Below are positions 1-10,814 of a stretch of 64,000 nucleotides of DNA, one piece after another. The stretch's first letter is position 1; each line of letters begins with the position of its first letter. The notes under the pieces were generated by a model. That model did not search any database and was not told where the DNA came from. It saw nothing but the letters and a program-made list of their open reading frames with translations. Both the position numbers and the translations under genes were made by a program. Source of the stretch: Diphasiastrum complanatum (lineage: Eukaryota; Streptophyta; Lycopodiopsida; Lycopodiales; Lycopodiaceae); assembly GCA_029204225.1 (NCBI GenBank), contig CM055100.1:54555597-54619596 (forward strand), given 5' to 3'.

Positions 1-1
1 A

Positions 2-1540
2 AAGAAGGAATGGATCCAAGCCATGGATCATGAGCATCAAGCACTCATCAAAAGCAACACATGGAGGTTGGTAAAGCTTCCAAAGGACAAGAAGGCAATT
101 GGTTGTAAGTGGATCTTCAAGATCAAGACAAATCAAGATGGATCAATCAACAAGTACAAGGCAAGGTTGGTGGCAAAGGGGTATGCTCAAGAATATGGTA
201 TTGACTATGATGAGACCTTTGCACCCGTGGCAAAGATGGTAACTATTCGAATCCTAATCTCTCTTGCAACTCTTTATGATTGGGATATGTGGCAAATGGA
301 TGTTACTAATGCCTTCTTGAATGGTGATCTTGAAGAAGATATTTACATGGAGCAACCCGAGGGCTATGTTTCACATGATGAGCCTAATCATGTGTGCTAT
401 CTCCAAAAGAGTTTGTATGGGCTAAAGCAAGCACCAAGGAGTTGGTATGCTAAGCTCAATTCCTTCTTACTTTCTCAAAACTTTGTTATGAGTGAGTATG
501 ATCATTCTCTCTACTTTAGATTGAATGAAAATGATATCACTTTACTTTTGATCTATGTTGATGACATTATCTTAAGTGGTGGTAACAATCTAGATATAGA
601 TGAAATCAAGATGGCACTCAAAAGAGAGTTTGAAATTCAAGATCTTGGTAAACTTCATTATATCTTAGGAATAGAGATTATTAGAACTTCTAAATCTACA
701 TTCATATGTCAAGAAAAGTATGTTAACTCTATTCTAAAAAGGTTTCATATGGAAGATTGTAAAGTTGTTTCTACTCCTATGGAATCAAATGTAAAGCTAA
801 CTACAAGAAGTAATGAAAGATCCTTCAAGGACATTACTCTCTATAGAAAGCTAATAGGATCTCTTATATGGTTAACCATCACAAGACCTGATCTAAGCTT
901 TGTGGTTGGTAAACTAAGTCAATTTATGCAAGATCCTAGTGAGGCTCATTGGAAGCTAGGAAAGAGAGTACTTAGATACATCTCGGGATCTAGAGATTTT
1001 GGCATCTTGTATGGAGGTACTACACCTAACCTTTGTGGATTTTCAGATTCAGATTTTGCAGGTGATCAAATGGATAGGAAGTCAACAAGTGCCTTTGCAA
1101 TCTATCTTGGAGATGGAGTGGTCTCATGGCTATCAAAGAAGCAACCAACTATCTCTCTATCTTCCACCGAAGCCGAGTACAAGGCATTAACAACATGCAC
1201 CAAGGAGATTCTTTGGATCAAGAGGATGTTATTGGATCTTCACTTGCTGGAACCAGAGAAGACTCCAATCATACTTTGTGATAACCTTTCAGCCCAAAGC
1301 TTGGCAAGCAATCCTGTTTTTCATGCAAGGAGCAAGCACATTGAGATTGCTCACCATTTTGTGAGAGATCAAGTCATTGCCAAAGAGGTGGAGCTTCAAC
1401 ATGTCTCTTCAAAGGAGTGTGTGGCTGATATCTTCACCAAACCATTGGGAAAGGACCTATATTTAATGCATAGATCTAATCTTGGAATGTGCTCAAAGAC
1501 TATGTTGAAACTAGCATCCAATGTTGAAGAGGGAGTGTGA
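2..1540 (+). CDS. Ty1/copia pol: reverse transcriptase and RNase H, 5' end outside window
   Basis: This is the C-terminal half of a copia polyprotein that copies element RNA into DNA in cytoplasmic virus-like particles. The frame is open to the window edge, so the Met at 23 is internal. Visible landmarks are the RT start (GCKWIFKIK, about residue 27), KARLVAKGYAQ, the LYGLKQAP motif (about residue 130), the catalytic YVDD box (about residue 178), and the RNase H part with SDSDFAGD, LSSTEAEY and the terminal DIFTKPLG signature. There are no internal stops or frameshifts over 505 codons, so the preserved part looks recently active. The stop codon lies inside the first bases of the 3' LTR. The integrase, protease and gag parts would lie to the left of the window. 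Confidence 0.95.
   Translation, partial: KKEWIQAMDHEHQALIKSNTWRLVKLPKDKKAIGCKWIFKIKTNQDGSINKYKARLVAKGYAQEYGIDYDETFAPVAKMVTIRILISLATLYDWDMWQMDVTNAFLNGDLEEDIYMEQPEGYVSHDEPNHVCYLQKSLYGLKQAPRSWYAKLNSFLLSQNFVMSEYDHSLYFRLNENDITLLLIYVDDIILSGGNNLDIDEIKMALKREFEIQDLGKLHYILGIEIIRTSKSTFICQEKYVNSILKRFHMEDCKVVSTPMESNVKLTTRSNERSFKDITLYRKLIGSLIWLTITRPDLSFVVGKLSQFMQDPSEAHWKLGKRVLRYISGSRDFGILYGGTTPNLCGFSDSDFAGDQMDRKSTSAFAIYLGDGVVSWLSKKQPTISLSSTEAEYKALTTCTKEILWIKRMLLDLHLLEPEKTPIILCDNLSAQSLASNPVFHARSKHIEIAHHFVRDQVIAKEVELQHVSSKECVADIFTKPLGKDLYLMHRSNLGMCSKTMLKLASNVEEGV
1522..1535 (+). other. Polypurine tract before 3' LTR
   Basis: The purine run GAAGAGGGAG directly precedes the LTR and overlaps the last codons of pol. 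It is the expected plus-strand primer site. Confidence 0.75.
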
Positions 1541-2190
1541 AAATTGTCAACATTTCCTAGCTAGTTTGAGGCCTAAATTGGCTAAAATTGTAAATAGTTT
1601 TGGTTCTGGAGTTTCACACGTGTGAACCAGGCCACAATGTTTTTATTTACTGTATTTTTTCAGTATGATGAAGTGTCAAACTTCATACCCTTCAAAATGA
1701 GACCATTTTGATGTATTTTGGTCATATAAGCCATTTTTAGCTATTTTTCCTATATAGGGAATATCTAGGGTCAAGTACCTTCTAGAGAGAGGAGAGAGAG
1801 TCATCTTCCTCATCCATAAATAGTAGGGAAGTCGTGGAGAACAGGTTGGAGAAACCTTTTGTATGCTTCATTGAGATCAATAGATCATTGTCATTGTTTC
1901 TTCCTCCATTGAGAGCATTGTTGTGTGTATTGTCTTCAAGCTATTGTGTATGATCTTAGGTGCTTTCCAAAAGTGGTAGGCTGATGTATTATGGACTGTA
2001 TAATGCTATTTTGGGCCGCACTTGATGTTTATGGAAGTTTCCATTTGTGATAAATGCTTTTTGATCAAGTTCTTTGCATTCTAGGTAGCATAGAATGTGT
2101 TGCCAATTCCTAGCTTATGTAGTTAGGAGTGCAAGCATTCAAGCCAATGATCTTGGAGTTTAGATCCACTTAGGATCTGTATTTTTCACA
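1536..2190 (+). repeat. 3' LTR of the first copia element
   Basis: The segment starts TGTGAAAATTG right after the polypurine tract and ends TTTTTCACA, giving TG...CA ends and about 655 bp. It holds a perfect palindrome TTCACACGTGTGAA at 1613-1626 and a TATA-like CTATATAGGG at 1750-1759, with CT/AG-rich leader sequence after it. The 5' LTR is outside the window, so the boundaries cannot be confirmed by pairing. Confidence 0.75.
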
Positions 2191-2199
2191 TAACATTCG

Positions 2200-4440
2200 A
2201 CAAAGAAATCAGTCTTGTCACTAATGAGAGATTGATGAGGGATGAAGGAGAGGAAGCAGTGATCAGGAGAAGGCCCTCTTTACGAAAGGAAAGAAGAAAA
2301 ACTAGAAAAAACCCAGATTCAAGAAGATGAAGTCCTCGAATCAACAATTTTCCCCCAAGATGTCAGATCTTAGAATCCGAGTTTTATTCAATGGCAAAAC
2401 ATGCCGCATGATCGAAAAAATGACAAACAAATTGCTGACAGTCGGATGCAGAGAAGGAAACCTCTAATAGACCAAAATAATCAACAATTCTGATAGCATA
2501 TTAAATGCATCAAAAAATGAAGGTCAGCTCTGGCATAGGAGAATGTATCATCTGAACATGCGGAGCCTGTATGACATGTGCAAGAAAGACATAGTCACAG
2601 GTCTCAAGATATCATAGCCCAAAATTGAGTTTACGAAGCCTGTCAAAAAGGCAAACAACAATGGAATCCATTCACACGAGGGAAGAAGAGCCAAGGAAGT
2701 TTTTGAGCTCATCCGCTTTGATGTCTGTGGACTGATGAAAATGGATTCTCTCTCAAGTTCGAGGCATTTTCTGACATTCATAGATGATTACAGCCGGATG
2801 ACCACGATCCACTATCTAAAGAAGAAACCTGAAGTGTTTGATTCCTTCAAGAAGTTCGTGGCATTTGTAGAGTGACACAACTCAAAGAAGATTTAGATCA
2901 TCAGATCTGACAATGGAGAAAAATAGAAAAGCAAAGAATTTTTGAAATTCTGCCAAGAACAGGAGATAAAACACCAGTTCACCCCTGCATACACACCAGA
3001 ATATAATGGTGTCACAGAAAGAAAAAATAGAATGCTAGTCGATGGAGCCAGATGCATGATGGCACAGGTTCAATTGCCAAGTCAATTCTAGGCTGAGGCA
3101 ACACCTGCAGAATAGATCAACAACGACAGCGCTGGAAAATAAGACACCGTACGAAATGTGGACAGGTAGAAAGCCTGATGTATTATACGTACGTGTGTTT
3201 GGATGTGCAACATACAAGCACATTCCAAAAGAAAAAAGAAACAAGCTCGATGATAAATTAGAGCAAACCATCATTGTCGGATACTCGAGTGGAACACAAG
3301 TGTACAGGCTCTACAACCCAACCATGAAAAAGGTTGTTTGTCCACATTCCCTGGACTAAAAGATGAAAGAAACCATGAGATCTTCACACTGTTGACTATT
3401 CAAGAGGGAGATTGAGGACAGACGTCAAATCAGAATGTTGAGCCATAGACTCCAGAGCAACAGAAGCAGAAGATCAACCCCACGAACAAGAAACGTTTGA
3501 ACAACGATGAAATGAACCTAGAAGGTCAACAAGACAAAGAAGACCTCCAGACCGTTATGCTCTTTTGAAGTCTCTAGACTTCAATCCTACACAACTGGAC
3601 TGTAATGTCTACATAAAAAGAGTAGAAAGAGATTTTGTGATACTGACTATATTCGTGGATGATTCCCTGATGATAGGAAATTTCTTGATATTGATCAAAG
3701 ACACGAAGAGTCAAATTTTTGAAAGTTATGAAATCACAAGTCTAGGAGAAACAACGAAATGCCTCGGGCTGAAGATCAGAAGAGATCGAATAAAGGACAA
3801 AATGCACTTGAGTCAGTCTAAATATGCTAGGAAGGTGCTTAAGCAGTATCACATGATGGATTGCAAGGAAAAGGCCACACCAATGATTGCTGGAGCCAAG
3901 CTCACGAAGCAGAATTGCCCAAAAATAGAAGAAAAAAAACAAAAGATGGCAGGTATACCCTACCAAAACCTAATTGGTAGTCTGAAATACTTTACAATTT
4001 GTACCAGACCCAATCTAGCTTTCCCTGTTAAGCCTTAAGCCAATTCTCTTTCAATCCTAGCATGGCACATTGGCAAATGGCAAAATGAATCCTAAAGTAT
4101 CTGAAGGGTACCCAAAATATGGGACTAACCTACAGAGCTGAAAACGAAAGAAAAGGATTCGAGCTACATCACTATAGTGATGCAAGCTGGGTGAGCTGCA
4201 AAGATGACAGCAAGTCCATAACTGGAGGATGTACCATAGCATGCAGAGCTGCAATCAACTGGATATGCAAAAAGCAAACCTTGGTAGCTCAATCCTCTTG
4301 CGAAGCTCAATACATCGCAGCTTCAAAGGTGGCGAACGAGGTAGTCTGGCTGCAGATGATGCTGTAAGCAATCGGGATACCACAAGAAGGGCCATGCACG
4401 ATGATGATGGACTCTCATAGTGCCATTTATCTGTCCCAGG
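2200..4440 (+). pseudogene. Degenerate copia gag-pol (protease end, integrase, RT, RNase H)
   Basis: Translated fragments in shifting frames follow the copia order. The protease end is near 2380. A GAG-pre-integrase piece (GQLWHRRMYHLN) starts at 2522. The integrase core is at about 2710-3050 with TFIDDYSR, RSDNGE and the NGVTERKN glutamate motif. RT is at 3565-4038 (VDDSLMIGN in place of the usual YVDD context). RNase H is at 4119-4440 (HHYSDASW, SCEAQYIA). In-frame stops interrupt the integrase, and the N-terminal RT is missing between about 3360 and 3565. RNase H stops matching after DPIFHSKTKH. The element is old and cannot encode a functional polyprotein. Confidence 0.85.
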
Positions 4441-5230
4441 ACCCTATCTTCCATTCAAAGACAAAACACAACTCTTGCAACTTTGCCGCGACGCGAAGGT
4501 CGACGAGCCTTGACTCAAAGGTTGAATGATTCGCGAAGATCAAACAATTCGCGAAAGTCAATGTGCTTCTAGGACAAACGAAGGATGAACGATTCGCAAA
4601 TCGTAAACATGCCTCCAGGACCGCAAAAACCGCAAAGTGACACAAAATGAAAAGAAAGAAAAGGAAAAAAAAGAAACGAGAGAGAATCTTTCGCGTTTCC
4701 AGCTGGCAGCTCAACAGGCTTGGAGTCTAAAACTTCATGCCCAGCTGAAACGGGAAGCATTATGGAGAGTAAATGATAAGCGTTAACTACTCTTGTAATT
4801 CTTTGTTTTAGCTATCTTGTAAACTCCACACAGTGGAGACATAAACACTTCTTCTGAATCAAAATAAAGAGAGAGAGATACAGTGAGACATAGCGAGTAG
4901 AGCAAGAAAAAGAAAAAGACTAGAAACGAAACAGTTGTGCATGAAAGTCTGCCAACGAGCAGAACACAACGAAAGAGCAGAGCGTCAGGCCACCAACGAG
5001 AGAGACACTGACGATCTCGCTCTAGAAATTAAATTGATAATTTGATTGCTCTATTTTCGTGCATCTCCTTGTCTTCCGGTATCTTGATTGCTAGAATGGA
5101 ATTTGTTCTATGATGTGTAGTCGTGTGTCTAGGTTCTTGTGAGCTTCTGAGCAAAAGAAAATTCAAAAGAAACAAAATCGTTCGCGACAATGAAACGAAA
5201 CCGTTCGCGACAAGTTGGATCAACAAGGGG
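4441..5230 (+). repeat. Probable LTR or 3' remnant of the degenerate copia
   Basis: The stretch follows the RNase H remnant. It is rich in CGCGAA/TTCGCG-like motifs, contains AG-rich leader-like sequence near 4865-4920, and ends just before the lectin fragment. No matching second LTR was found, so the LTR call is inference from position and composition. Confidence 0.35.
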
Positions 5231-5261
5231 GATGAGATCGAATTTGTTCTCACAACAAAGT

Positions 5262-5640
5262 TCATGCCTGACACACAAATATCTGTGGGGTGATCAAAGC
5301 TTTGCCATATTGCTCTCCTTGTGATGTGGGCAAGAATAAGATTCCCGCTTTCTTCCATCAACATTGAGGTGACGTTCATTCCACTTGTACCACTCATCCA
5401 AACAGTTGTTTGATTAGGATTAGAGATGAATAAGTTGCCATCTTTGGATAATCTCAAGAATGCACCATCCTTGGCAGGCTTGTTTCTATTAGCCACCCAA
5501 ACATGTGCGGTGATCGAAATTTTGAAATAAGATATTCCCAAATAGTTTTGATGGCACTTGCTCTGAAGCAAAACCAGAATCCAGCAACACATTTCAACCA
5601 ACCACCACCAGAACCATCAAACTATAGATGTAGCCACTTT
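5262..5640 (-). pseudogene. Bulb-type lectin domain fragment of a G-type lectin S-receptor-like kinase
   Basis: Read on the minus strand, the translation follows the B-lectin domain: YLGISYFKI, then HVWVANRNKPAKD, LSKDGNLFI, TVWMSG, EESGNLIL and WQSFDHPTD. In intact proteins this extracellular mannose-lectin-like domain is followed by S-locus glycoprotein, PAN, transmembrane and Ser/Thr kinase domains. Here homology stops after SGMNF, where the sequence turns into unrelated repeat sequence with TTCGCG motifs. A short hydrophobic stretch (SLMVLVVVG) upstream in another frame could be a signal peptide remnant. I call it a truncated gene fragment. Confidence 0.8.
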
Positions 5641-5770
5641 CATGGATCATTGATGCAAGTATTAGGAAGATTTTTAAGAAAATAGGCTCAAGAAAACATC
5701 ATCATGGATTGCTTATGGATCTGAGAAGTTATTTTCTTACCTACTAATCTACGCTCTTAATGTCTTCAGC

Positions 5771-6020
5771 TTTGTGCTCTTATTGTGTGCATATATACAC
5801 TGATCATAGACAGTGTGGCTGCACGAAGTACTATTACTTCAAACAAACAGTGATGGCCTCAGAACGCTGCGAGCCAAGGAGAGAATATGTTTTTGTGCTC
5901 TTATTGTTTGCATATATGTGCTCTTGATGATGGACAACATGGCTGTAGGAAGTACTCTGACTTTAAACACTTCAAACAAACAATGAAGGCCTCACAACGC
6001 TGCAAACCAACGAGAGGATT
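5771..6020. repeat. Tandem duplication, about 121-bp unit, two copies
   Basis: Two diverged copies start TTTGTGCTCTTATTG at 5771 and 5892. Both run through a CATATAT segment, a GTGGCTG or ATGGCTG segment, ACTTCAAACAAACA, and an AACGCTGC segment. There is no coding signal. Confidence 0.8.
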
Positions 6021-6538
6021 TGTTTTGATCATAGAATCAAAAGCCTAGAAATGAGAGTAAAAGCAAGCAGCAAACTGAATCCGTCATAGAACGTGACCTC
6101 TGATCCACGTGGCTGACATGCACTACTTCCACGTATTAAATCATTATTTCTTATTTTCCAAATAAAACCAATATAAGTTCAACACATGGTTCGTTTTGCG
6201 CTCAGAAAGGGCAGAACACAACCGTAGGCTAAAATTGTAACAAGGCGTTCACGAAGGGCATTTGAGAGTTGAATGTACTAGGTAGCTGGCATGAGCGGCC
6301 TACTACCCACCCTGCTACCTACAGCGCTGCTATGCGGTGAGGTAGGTTCCGACCACCCACTCTGTAGTAGGTGCGCTCATGCCCGCTACCGGGCGTAATT
6401 TGCGGTGGTGTTTCAAAACGATTGAGTGCAGAAGCCTTTATTTTTCTATTATGCAGCAAGCTCCTACTATTATGAATGTTGATAAGATGGCTTCCTCTAT
6501 TCGTTTTCATGAGGATGAGTGCTTCGCTTTGCTAAGAT
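6021..6538. other. Non-coding gap with a GC-rich patch
   Basis: No gene is seen. A GC-rich stretch at about 6290-6420 contains repeated CTACC/GGTAG words and could be a fragment of another repeat. Confidence 0.4.
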
Positions 6539-8076
6539 ATGAAGGACAACAATAAAGAAAATCTTAATCCGACGATCCAATCTAAAAGTCAGAAGAGAAA
6601 GCTCTCACAAACTAGAAAGGACATGTTATGTGTCGATCAACTTGCTCAACCTGTATCATCTGTGAGCAAGGAAATTGAGTTGTTCAACGAAAAACATGTA
6701 CATGTTATGGTTTTTCCTTATGATCATTATGTGGTTCCTCCTACAAGTAGCAATCCAGTCATTGATGTTGGTCATTCAATAGGTTGTTCTCGTTTTTCTG
6801 TTAAACCTACAGAGTTTATTCCTTTGGAAAAACAAGAATGGGATCATCTCATGAGAAATTCAAAAAATCCCAGCGCTCAAAAACGAATCATGGTGTTGGA
6901 ATAGATTTAATGCATGGAGGGCTCATTGCCGTATGGATTGTTCCAGGAAGATTGAAGAGATTATGCTACAAGAACTTGGACAAATTATTTCTTATGGTAT
7001 GTAAGGAATCTGGGGAGAGGTATCCGACATCAAGTATTATGAACTTGTACATGAGCATCAATCGTATTCTTGTGCGTGCTCAGCAAGCATGTGTTAATCA
7101 AACAAGTATTCAGAAACTGCCATTTCGAATAAAGCACCGCCCATTCTTCATTTCTACCAACTAAGTTGTCCAGGAATCTATGTGGAAGAGTTGCGATTCA
7201 GGAGCCCATAAATTTCCTCGCAAAGTTGATGAGCTTTTTGATGATGAGAGAAATATACTTGCTCATCCTGCTCACCAAGTATTTCATCCCCATGGAGTTT
7301 AGAAACGATTTGATCTCTTTTGTTTTACTGTCTTCATGATTCGTGGGAGTTTTGAGCTCTACAAAGTCATGTTTCATGATTTCACACTGGAGATTGACAA
7401 TAGCTGCAAAACATATCTCAAGTAAGACAATGATTTGTTAATTCATGTTGGTACTTCCCCTTTATTGCTTTAATTTTTCTACTTTACAAAATAGTGAATC
7501 TGTGGGAGGTACGTATGCAATAGAAATTTTAGAGATGTGGAGGGACGTTTTATTGTATTTAGGAGAGCGTTTTATTGCAATATGGCAATCTCTCAATGCT
7601 TATACGGATATGCTTGTATGCAGGTACGATGAGAGGTGCAGTAAGAATTAAAAAGTGTCTACGAAACAATTTCAAGAAGAGCATTTTCGCCCTCCTGTGT
7701 TTTCTTGCGATTCTGATGTACTGTTGACTTGGAGAACTCTTGTAGAGCACATGCGTGATGGTGCTGAAGATGGACACCTTTTTCTCTTCCCTATCTCTAA
7801 TCCACGATCAAATAATGGTTTAAGAAAGGTATAAACATAGGGGAGAGTATTATGAGGTGCTAGATGAAGCAAATGACTGAGACTGTCAATATTATAGGTG
7901 ATTTTACAAACAAATCCGGCAGAGTGGCCTCAATAACTAGCATGAGTGCTGTCCAAGTGCTTCGAGAGGTAATGACGACTGTTACAAGTCACCGAAACAT
8001 CAAAACTCTTGAGCGGTATGATAGGTCTACTATCATAAAACATCATGCAAGAGAAGCTTTGGTTCGGGGACCTTAA
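6539..8076 (+). pseudogene. Decayed tyrosine recombinase resembling Crypton/DUF3504 proteins
   Basis: Successive pieces in different frames line up with a Crypton-type (KIAA1958/ZMYM-like, DUF3504) tyrosine recombinase. An N-terminal region opens with an ATG at 6539. A SAM-like part follows at about 6900-7130 (NRFNAWRAHC, then GERYPTSSIMNLYMSINRI). The catalytic part begins near 7205 with RKVDELFDDERNI, one stop, then FCFTVFMIRGSFELYK, holding a candidate first Arg. About 200 bp of unrelated or intron-like sequence intervene. Then come HFRPPVFS and FLFPISNP (7680-7830) and a C-terminal box TNKSGRVASITSM...TSHRNIKTLERYDR (7906-8030), with candidate Arg, His and Tyr catalytic residues. At least three frame changes and one or more stops make it non-functional. 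No transposon ends were identified. Confidence 0.55.
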
Positions 8077-8330
8077 GATCATGTAACAAGGGAGGGTTTT
8101 TCTTTTCTCTCTCTACTCTCCTTAACGTGAATGGGTGGCTGAGGCAAGGCAACGTGCCCTCCAAGATGTGGGGCATTGCAGCCTCTTGCAAACTCTGTCA
8201 AGCTTTTGTAGTAATTTGATGTAACTGTAGGTATCACCACGCTCAAATATATGTGGCTGTTCCTGAGTCTTTATTTGGGGTTATGAAGAGGAGCTGGGTT
8301 AAATGTGGTTTACTAATTTTGTGGGTGCAG

Positions 8331-9742
8331 GATTCATCTGGTAAAGACGTGAATTTGGGCCTTTACAAAGGAAAGGTTCTCCTGGTGGTGAACGTTGCTT
8401 CGCAATGGTACATACACCGTCCTGTAACTTTACAGAAGACTTTGTTGATAATATGGAGTTTCACATTTCTGAGAATATCTGATGACGTTATGACCACAGA
8501 TAGCATGTAGGATTTTTTGAGAATAGCTGCTTGTCGAGCTTAATGCAGGCCACAAATCACCAGTTGTCTTCTAGCTAGTACTTCGAAAAAACATGCTTTT
8601 TTTCTCCACGTTGCAATTTCTTCATCAGAGCACGAGTTTTAATAATGATTTGTGTGCTATTTCTGAGCAGGGGACTTGCTAACACCAACTACACTGAGCT
8701 CAGTGAAATTTACAGCAAGTACAAGGATCAAGGTGATCAGATTTCATTGTCTTTATCAATAAGGATTGTGGATTTCTGTAAAGAAAAACCTTGATGGTGG
8801 TGATTTGAAGTGTGTCGTTCAAAAATTGCATTATCTATTTGTAAGCGATCTACTCTAACACATGATTATGCTGGATGAGCACAGGATTCGATATTCTGGC
8901 TTTTCCATGCAACCAATTTGCGGAACAAGAGCCTGGAACAAATGAAGATATTGTGCAGTTTGCTTGCTCCCGGTTCAAGGCAGAGTTTCCCATCTTTGAT
9001 AAGGTAATAGGACTGGGAAAGATCAAGAGGATCAATTTCTTCAAGTTCTTTTGCTGTAGTGAGGGGATCAATTCAGCGCCAATCTCAGCATCTCAATCAA
9101 TTATATTTAAGAGAGAGATATGATCTCTCCACTTTGACCAGGAGAAGAACTACTTGCAACACCCCTTCATAAATTGTGCTCTAGTTTATTTTTAGTTGCT
9201 AGTGTAATTAGATGATGCAGGTCATAAAATTTTTAGAGCATATGTGATTCTTGTATCAAAATTCCCCTTCACCAAGAAGATATTGGGGATCAAAGTGTTT
9301 TCTTCTAATGTCATGTCCTTTAGTCAAGTTTTACGTGATTTATGTTTAATTTACACAGGTGGATGTGAATGGGGCAAACACTGCACCTGTTTACAAGTTT
9401 CTGAAAAATGAAAAGGGAGGATTTCTCTGGGATGGCATCAAGTGGAATTTTACCAAGTTCTTGGTTGATCAAAACGGTCATGTTGTGGAAAGATTCGCTC
9501 CAACCACTTCCCCTAGGAAAATAGAGGTTAGTTTTCCATCATACCTAAGACTGCCACCATTCAATGCTGTCATTCTTATCATCTTCTCATTATGCAAATT
9601 AATTTCTGAATTTTTTTCTTGCAGGCTGATTATGTCTAGGTTATATTTCTTTCTTAGAAGCTCTATTTGCAAGTGATTGACAAGGCTACTGATGTTCGTG
9701 TGATTGCAGAAAAAAATCAAAAAGCTTCTTAACATCTCATAA
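8331..9742 (+). pseudogene. Plant glutathione peroxidase (thioredoxin-dependent type), first exon missing, catalytic Cys replaced by Trp
   Basis: Five exons with GT/AG borders join in phase: 8331-8407, 8671-8732, 8885-9003, 9359-9526 and 9710-9742. They encode about 153 residues from DSSGKDVNL through [41 protein letters not shown] and the end IEKKIKKLLNIS. Plant GPX proteins reduce hydroperoxides using thioredoxin. The catalytic Cys codon is split by the first intron here: TG at the exon end plus G from the next exon gives TGG (Trp) where family members have Cys. The Gln, Trp and Asn partners and two other Cys are kept. The exon encoding the FTVK start was not found upstream. The missing exon and the substitution argue for a pseudogene, although the reading frame is otherwise perfect. 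Confidence 0.85.
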
Positions 9743-10710
9743 AAGGTAGCTGCCTGGACAAATCATGAGAATATACCAGTAATTTTTGTTCGAATTCAGA
9801 GAATTTTCCCAGATTGTACATGTTCACAATTTGTTGCATACATTTGATAAGAGCAAACATAATTTTGTTATACAAAATTATGGAATATGTTACTTCATAT
9901 GAATAAAAGTCTTCATCAGCTTCATCATTGATTCCTTAGATAAAGTTTCTATAGATTATGCTACTTGGCTATGGTTAGTTATAACTTGTCACCTAGTGAA
10001 GTGAGAGAAGAACCATACTCCTCTTTCTTAAAAAGTTTCTCCACAAGATGATAAAAGTTCTTCCTAATTCTGTGAAATAAAATATCTTTTCCCTGGAGAA
10101 CTAGGACTGAAGTCGGCCTCATTGAATGATAGGAGAAGTTGAGAATCAAAGATCAAACATTACATATTGAAAGCACTTTTTCTTCAATCACTTAGATTCA
10201 TCTCATGGATTGGCATGTATAGAACAAAAAAGAACAAATAGAATATTGAAAGAAATGAGAATAGCATATGAAATGCACAAATGTTGCAATTGGGTGAAAT
10301 TTACATAATTATTATACAAACTCATTTTCGAGAAATAACAACAAAAGAAATTGATGTCAAGTCTCATTATCTTTATATTGTAAGTGATCTATTTCGCATT
10401 TAAGAGTGACTTGACTCAATCCAAATATGCATATACAATGGGCTAATAACTTGAACAAAGACAAATACTAATATATGCAATCCATGTTGCATGTTGTTTT
10501 ATGCACTTATTGAATTTTTGTGTGTTCCTTAAAATTTGGCAATAAAAGCGAACATAGTCATACATGTGCAATAAAATAAAATGATAATGAACCATTTTAT
10601 TTGATTGATTTATGACCCAAGTGATAGCACAAACAAGTCTACACATTTTTAGGCAAGAGCACTTGCAAAATTGCATGAAATGTAGAGATAATCAACATAA
10701 ATGTCATAAC
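9514..10710 (+). repeat. Duplicated peroxidase 3' end and flank, copy A
   Basis: From the last bases of the fourth retained exon through the last intron, last exon and about 970 bp downstream, this segment is closely similar to 21,975-23,308 in the same orientation. The downstream part (9743-10,710) is AT-rich with no coding signal. Confidence 0.9.
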
Positions 10711-10740
10711 TCTAAAAGGAAACATAAATAAGGCTTTGAT

Positions 10741-10814
10741 TGTTGGTTTGCTCCTTTTTGTAACCAAAGATCAGGGACATGGATTGGATCTTGAATGATC
10801 TGAAATCCTTCACA
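10741..10814 (+). repeat. LTR end fragment, related in reverse complement to the LTR at 41,861-42,499
   Basis: The sequence ending GATCTGAAATCCTTCACA is the reverse complement of the first ~75 bases of the LTR at 41,861, with only a few mismatches. The first residues of the small ORF beginning at 10,779 are therefore LTR, not reverse transcriptase. Only this terminal piece remains. Confidence 0.8.

Noticed and set aside
10779-10814. N-terminus MDWILNDLK as the start of a reverse transcriptase ORF
   Set aside because: This part is the end of an LTR related to 41,861-41,936. Real RT homology starts only after 10,815.
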